DNA of 64,000 nucleotides from the NCBI GenBank assembly GCA_049965515.1, contig JBMFWG010000002.1, forward strand, positions 38,591-102,590. Direction: 5' to 3'. This DNA is from UBA4572 sp049965515. Its GTDB lineage: Bacteria; Nitrospirota; Leptospirillia; Leptospirillales; Leptospirillaceae. Numbering within the stretch: position 1 is the stretch's first letter; every line of letters starts with the position of its first letter. Made by a program: the position numbers and the translations under genes. Shown here piece after piece: positions 60,185 through 64,000 of the stretch. Below the pieces are notes generated by a model, which was not told where the DNA came from, did no database searches, and worked only from the letters and a program-made list of their open reading frames with translations.

Positions 60185-62788
60185 ATGGACGTGAACAAGC
60201 TGACCCAGAAATCTCAGGAGGCTTTGCAGCAGGCAGTGGATATGGCGCGGAAGGCCGGAAATACCGAGGTCGAACCCCTTCATCTCCTCCGGGCCCTTCT
60301 CTCCCAGGACGGAGGGATCATTCCCCCGATTCTCCAGAAAATGGGGGTCGATCCCGCGGCCCTTCAGGCCAAGGTTGATGAACAGCTCAGCCTTTTGCCC
60401 CGGGTCGAGGGAGGATCCGGGGGGCCCTATCTCTCCCGGGCCCTCTCCACCCTTCTTGATAAGGCCCTGGAAGAGACCAAGCCCTTCAAGGATGATTTTG
60501 TCAGTACGGAGCATCTCCTTCTGGCAATGGTCCAGACTTCGGGCCCTGAGAGCAAGGTCTTCAAACCTTTCAAGATCAACAAGGAGAAGGTGCTCGCGGC
60601 TCTTGCGGAGGTCCGGGGAAACCAGAGGGTGACGGACCAGAACCCGGAAGAGCGTTACCAGGCGTTGGAGAAGTTCGGCAAGGACATGACGGCCCTGGCT
60701 CGACAGGGAAAGCTCGATCCTGTCATCGGGCGCGACGAGGAGATCCGTCGAGTCGTCCAGGTCCTTTCTCGAAGAACGAAAAACAACCCGGTGCTGATCG
60801 GGGATCCGGGAGTGGGCAAGACCGCTATTGTCGAGGGGCTCGCCCAACGAATCGTGGCCGGAGATGTTCCGGAAGGTCTCAAGGACAAAACCATCTTCTC
60901 CCTTGACCTCGGAGCACTTCTGGCCGGGGCGAAATATCGGGGAGACTTCGAGGAGAGGCTCAAGGCCGTCCTGAAGGAGATCACCGCGGCGGCGGGAACG
61001 ATCATTCTTTTTATCGACGAGCTTCACACGATCGTTCGGGCGGGAGCCACGGAAGGAGCGATGGACGCCTCGAACCTTCTGAAGCCCGCTCTGGCGCGGG
61101 GGGAGCTTCGGGCCATCGGGGCAACGACCCTCGACGAATACCGACAGTACATCGAAAAGGATGCGGCCCTCGAGCGACGCTTCCAGCCCGTTTTCGTGGG
61201 CGAGCCTTCTGTCGAGGACACGATCGCCATATTGCGTGGTCTCAAGGATAAATATGAGATCCATCATGGGGTGCGGATCAAGGATTCGGCCATCGTGGCC
61301 GCCGCTGTTCTCTCCCATCGCTACATTTCCGGACGATTCTTGCCCGACAAGGCCATCGATCTGATTGACGAGTCGGCGGCCCGTCTCCGTGTCGCCATCG
61401 ACAGCATGCCTCAGGAGCTCGACGAGGTGGACCGGAGAATCCGGCAGCTTGAAATCGAGAAGATGGCTCTCTCCCGGGAGGAGGATGAGGAAAGTCGCGA
61501 GAAGAAGGCCGGGGTGGAAAACGAGCTCGAGACGCTGAAGAGCCGTTTCTCGGCACTCAAACACCAATGGGATGAGGAAAAGGGGCGGATTCAGGAGGTC
61601 CAGACTCTCAAGGCCAAGATCGAGGAGGCCAAGAAGGAGGCGGAAGCCGCCCTGCGGGACGGGCAGTACGAAAAGGCCTCCCAGATCACCTACGGGACGG
61701 TTCCGGGGCTCCAGAAGTCTCTGGAGGCGGCTCAGGAAGCGATGGAGAAGGCCAGCCAGTCGGGGGGGCGCCTGCTTAAGGAGGAGGTCTCCGAGGAAGA
61801 TGTGGCCCAGGTCGTTTCCCGTTGGACCGGAATTCCCGTGAGCCGGATGATGGAGGGGGAGATTCAGAAGCTTCTCAAGATGGAGGAGCGCCTCTCGAAG
61901 CGGGTGGTGGGCCAGAAGGAGGCGGTCGCCGCAGTCTCCAATGCCATCCGCCGGGCGCGGGCCGGGATCCAGGATCCCAATCGTCCCTTGGGCTCCTTCT
62001 TTTTTCTGGGCCCCACGGGTGTGGGAAAGACCGAGCTTGCGAAAAGCCTGGCCGAGTTTCTCTTTGATGACGATCAGGCCATGATTCGTATCGACATGTC
62101 CGAGTATATGGAAAAACACTCCGTCGCCCGATTGATCGGAGCACCTCCCGGATATGTGGGATACGAGGAGGGAGGACAGCTCACCGAAGCCATTCGCCGC
62201 CGTCCCTATGCCGTCATCCTTCTCGATGAGATGGAAAAGGCGCATCCCGATGTTTTCAATGTTCTCCTCCAGGTTCTCGATGATGGCCGTCTGACCGACG
62301 GTCAGGGACGCATCGTTGATTTCAAGAACACGGTGATCATTATGACCTCGAATATTGCTTCCGACATCATCCGTGACTCCGCAGGCCTGCCGGAATCCGA
62401 GGTGAGACAGCGAGTGATGGAGCTTCTGGGGCGGACCCTGAGGCCGGAGTTCTTAAACCGGATCGACGAGATCATCCTCTTCCATCCCCTCTCCATGAGC
62501 GAGATCCTCCAGATCGTGGAAATCCAGATGGAGTCGGTCAATCGCAGGCTCAAGGATCAGAATCTTTCCCTGGAGCTTACGGACCGGGCGAAAGAGGAGC
62601 TGGCCCAGGTGGGCTTTGATCCGATTTACGGGGCCCGCCCATTGAAGCGGGCGATCCAGCAGTCGATCCTGAATCCGCTGGCACGAAGGATCCTGGACAG
62701 AAGCGTTGGAAAGGGAGAAAAGGTTCAGGTAGACTGGGACGGGCAGGCCTTTATCTTTGACGGGGTCTCGGAAGAAGCGGCATCATGA
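60185..62788 (+). CDS. clpB: ATP-dependent chaperone ClpB
   Basis: ClpB disaggregates protein with DnaK. The 867 residues include the N-domain (1-150), first AAA+ with Walker A IGDPGVGKTAIVEG and Walker B LFIDELHTI, a coiled-coil middle domain (about 405-530, Glu/Lys-rich), second AAA+ with Walker A GPTGVGKTELAKS and LLDEMEKAHP, and the C-terminal domain. It is normal length. It is preceded by the co-chaperone and regulator and overlaps the following gene. Confidence 0.96.
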   Translation: MDVNKLTQKSQEALQQAVDMARKAGNTEVEPLHLLRALLSQDGGIIPPILQKMGVDPAALQAKVDEQLSLLPRVEGGSGGPYLSRALSTLLDKALEETKPFKDDFVSTEHLLLAMVQTSGPESKVFKPFKINKEKVLAALAEVRGNQRVTDQNPEERYQALEKFGKDMTALARQGKLDPVIGRDEEIRRVVQVLSRRTKNNPVLIGDPGVGKTAIVEGLAQRIVAGDVPEGLKDKTIFSLDLGALLAGAKYRGDFEERLKAVLKEITAAAGTIILFIDELHTIVRAGATEGAMDASNLLKPALARGELRAIGATTLDEYRQYIEKDAALERRFQPVFVGEPSVEDTIAILRGLKDKYEIHHGVRIKDSAIVAAAVLSHRYISGRFLPDKAIDLIDESAARLRVAIDSMPQELDEVDRRIRQLEIEKMALSREEDEESREKKAGVENELETLKSRFSALKHQWDEEKGRIQEVQTLKAKIEEAKKEAEAALRDGQYEKASQITYGTVPGLQKSLEAAQEAMEKASQSGGRLLKEEVSEEDVAQVVSRWTGIPVSRMMEGEIQKLLKMEERLSKRVVGQKEAVAAVSNAIRRARAGIQDPNRPLGSFFFLGPTGVGKTELAKSLAEFLFDDDQAMIRIDMSEYMEKHSVARLIGAPPGYVGYEEGGQLTEAIRRRPYAVILLDEMEKAHPDVFNVLLQVLDDGRLTDGQGRIVDFKNTVIIMTSNIASDIIRDSAGLPESEVRQRVMELLGRTLRPEFLNRIDEIILFHPLSMSEILQIVEIQMESVNRRLKDQNLSLELTDRAKEELAQVGFDPIYGARPLKRAIQQSILNPLARRILDRSVGKGEKVQVDWDGQAFIFDGVSEEAAS

Positions 62789-63345
62789 GGGGGACAACTC
62801 CGGAGGGATGCGACCACCCCTGTATCAAGGAGGGAATTCTTTTTACCCGGGACGGAAATCTGGCCGATCGAATACGCCGGACGGTTCTGCACTGGCCTCT
62901 TGAGATCGAGGTCCGGGATCATTGGAACGGATGGGACGATGTCCCCGCCGGAGTCCGATTTATTCTCTTCGACCGCGCCTCGGTTGGTTCTGTCGATCTT
63001 CCGGACAGATCCCTGCGGCTGATTCTTTCGGGATCGGGGGATGAGCTCGTGTCGGCTCTCGAATCTTTTCTCTTTTTGCGAGAGCCATTTTCGGTGGCCG
63101 TGGGAATCGAACATCTTCTTCATGCGAAATGCCGGCAATACCTTTCTGCGGTGAGTGCCCTCCGCGACACGGATTCGGCCTACGCCTTTTTCGTCTCCCT
63201 CCTCGATCGCCTCCTGCTTCCGGGGGCCCTCGAGGTGGCCCAAGGAAACCAGCACCGGGCCTCCAAGATCCTGGGAATCAGCCGAACGACCTTTCGGAAC
63301 AAGATGAAGATGCTTGAAAAAGGGGAGATCTCTTCGGAGAAGTAG
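62785..63345 (+). CDS. Orphan protein with C-terminal Fis-type helix-turn-helix
   Basis: 186 residues. The last about 45 contain a Fis/NtrC-type DNA-binding region: LLLPGALEVAQGNQHRASKILGISRTTFRNKMKML. The N-terminal 90 residues look like a stripped-down receiver-like beta/alpha fold (GILFTRDGNLADRI, VRFILFDRASVGS, RLILSGSGDELVSALES), without a visible phosphoacceptor pair. No sigma54 AAA+ domain is present. The ATG overlaps the clpB stop (ATGA), so expression is coupled to the chaperone. Targets unknown. Confidence 0.75.
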   Translation: MRGTTPEGCDHPCIKEGILFTRDGNLADRIRRTVLHWPLEIEVRDHWNGWDDVPAGVRFILFDRASVGSVDLPDRSLRLILSGSGDELVSALESFLFLREPFSVAVGIEHLLHAKCRQYLSAVSALRDTDSAYAFFVSLLDRLLLPGALEVAQGNQHRASKILGISRTTFRNKMKMLEKGEISSEK

Positions 63346-63441
63346 TTCGTATGTCATTTTATTCAAATGGTTTTTTATCTATTTTCTCTGGGAAGTCTTT
63401 TCGTGGATCAAAATATTTTTGAAAAAATTCTTGCAGGAATC

Positions 63442-63470
63442 TTGACAGATGATTCTTTTCAGTGTAATTT
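63442..63470 (+). promoter_or_regulatory. Promoter of the HU gene
   Basis: A perfect TTGACA at 63442-63447 is followed after 17 bases by TAATTT (63465-63470), or after 15 by TGTAAT. It lies about 55 bases before the HU start, in an AT-rich gap. The exact -10 is uncertain. Confidence 0.55.
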
Positions 63471-63525
63471 CCCCGGTGGACGTAGTGTTTTTCCTCATAT
63501 CAACGCGAAAGGGGGGTAGCAGGCG

Positions 63526-63801
63526 ATGAAAAAATCGGAACTCGTGGACAAGATCTCCCAGGCAGCCAAGATCAACAAGACTCAGGCGAACGATGCGCTC
63601 AACGCCGCCGTCGAGGCCATCAAGAAGAGCCTCAAGAAGGATGGCGAGCGCGTGACTCTTCCTGGCTTCGGGACCTTCTCCACGGCGAAGAGGAAAGCTC
63701 GGACCGGCCGGAATCCCCGTACGGGCCAGGCGATCAAGATTCCCGCAATGCGCGTTCCCAAGTTTACGGCCGGAAAAGCTTTCAAGGCGGCCGTCAAGTA
63801 A
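63526..63801 (+). CDS. HU family DNA-binding protein
   Basis: A 91-residue histone-like protein that bends DNA. The first 40 residues are the helical dimer part (KKSELVDKISQAAKINKTQ). The DNA-binding arm is LPGFGTFSTAKRKARTGRNPRTGQAIKIPA, and PKFTAGKAFKAAVK closes it. The Pro-bearing arm motif RNPRTG is intact. HU and not IHF is favoured by the sequence and the stand-alone gene. A terminator follows 15 bases after the stop. Confidence 0.93.
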   Translation: MKKSELVDKISQAAKINKTQANDALNAAVEAIKKSLKKDGERVTLPGFGTFSTAKRKARTGRNPRTGQAIKIPAMRVPKFTAGKAFKAAVK

Positions 63802-63816
63802 TCGTCTTTCCGTTTT

Positions 63817-63856
63817 ATTGCGGAGTCTCAGATCAGGGCTCCGCAATCTCTTTTCC
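63817..63856 (+). terminator. Rho-independent terminator of the HU gene
   Basis: ATTGCGGAG (63817-63825) pairs perfectly with CTCCGCAAT (63839-63847) around a 13-base loop, followed by CTCTTTTCC. It separates HU from the tRNA gene. Confidence 0.78.
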
Positions 63857-63864
63857 TTCTAGAT

Positions 63865-63939
63865 AGGCACGTAGCTCAGGGGTGGAGCGCTACCTTGACA
63901 CGGTAGAGGTCGGCGGTTCGAAACCGCCCGTGCCTACCA
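63865..63939 (+). tRNA. tRNA-Val (anticodon GAC)
   Basis: A full cloverleaf: acceptor AGGCACG (63865-63871) pairs with CGTGCCT, then discriminator A and encoded CCA (63937-63939). D arm GCTC/GAGC, anticodon stem CTACC/GGTAG with loop TTGACAC giving GAC, T arm GGCGG/CCGCC with TTCGAAA. GAC reads GTC and GTT valine codons. Length 75 bases, all stems consistent. Confidence 0.95.
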
Positions 63940-64000
63940 TAATACAAGCCACTTTCGAATGATCCTCTCAAAAACAAATCCCTGAAATTTGAATTTTTGG

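Noticed and set aside
60164..62245. A 693-codon minus-strand open frame
   Set aside because: It mirrors clpB. It is Leu/Gly/His-rich with no recognisable domain, as expected for antisense of a highly biased gene.
1..64000. CRISPR arrays, insertion sequences, phage genes or attachment sites
   Set aside because: No regularly spaced repeat, transposase, integrase or terminal inverted repeat was seen. The single tRNA gene at the right end has no nearby integrase or repeated 3' end.

Overview
The window comes from a Gram-negative, autotrophic bacterium with fairly high GC. The best guess is a Leptospirillum-type member of the Nitrospirota. That rests on gene content, not on a database match: two complete four-subunit 2-oxoacid:ferredoxin oxidoreductase operons, an archaeal-type PEP carboxylase, an oxygen-independent (cbi) cobalamin pathway, LPS and heptose genes, and a complex-I/hydrogenase-4-like membrane complex without hydrogenase cysteines. 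No phage, insertion sequence, CRISPR array or rRNA was seen. The window reads as ordinary chromosome.

Layout. 1-2.6 kb (minus): rplI, rpmH, rnpA, yidD and the start of yidC. 2.7-8.2 kb (plus): overlapping cbiD-E-T-G-H-cobO, then def. 8.2-11 kb (minus): a thioredoxin-like protein, prmA and pyrF. 11-14.3 kb (minus): 2-oxoacid oxidoreductase operon 1 (porA-B-C-D), ended by a strong terminator. 14.7-22.6 kb (minus): a hyfB-C-E-F-G-I-like complex and an unknown protein; its NuoD/HycE-like subunit has lost all four Ni-binding cysteines. 22.8-28.7 kb: a small membrane protein, a site-2 protease, suhB (opposite strand), a CopD-like protein, archaeal-type ppcA, a small membrane protein and lpxC. 28.9-33.8 kb (minus): a [2Fe-2S] ferredoxin, a lipoprotein, a DUF151 protein, an extended RNase III, mutM and a YeiH-type transporter. 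33.9-37.5 kb: a cell-wall recycling set (amgK, murU, anmK) and engB. 37.5-48.3 kb (minus): yceI, a membrane protein, hemL, gmhA, the heptose adenylyltransferase, mfd and three parvulin-type chaperones. 48.5-49.9 kb: a J-domain-like protein, a small unknown and a DUF1841 protein. 50.2-53.7 kb (plus): 2-oxoacid oxidoreductase operon 2 and a small unknown. 53.7-56.5 kb (minus): gltX, psiE and a lipoprotein. 56.7-63.3 kb (plus): a lipoprotein, nadB, a DnaJ/CbpA-like protein, a MerR-type protein, clpB and an orphan Fis-type protein. 63.5-63.9 kb: HU and tRNA-Val.

How the genes fit together. The two oxidoreductases and PEP carboxylase are core CO2-fixing steps of a reductive TCA cycle, and both oxidoreductases need strongly reducing ferredoxin. 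An organism living on a high-potential donor such as Fe(II) must make it by reverse electron flow. The hydrogenase-4-like complex keeps two antiporter-type subunits, a NuoH-like subunit, a NuoB-like iron-sulfur subunit and a NuoCD-like subunit, but cannot carry a NiFe site. It lies directly upstream of oxidoreductase operon 1 on the same strand. I propose that it is a proton-motive-force-driven ferredoxin or quinone module and not a hydrogenase. This is the main candidate for a poorly described system here.
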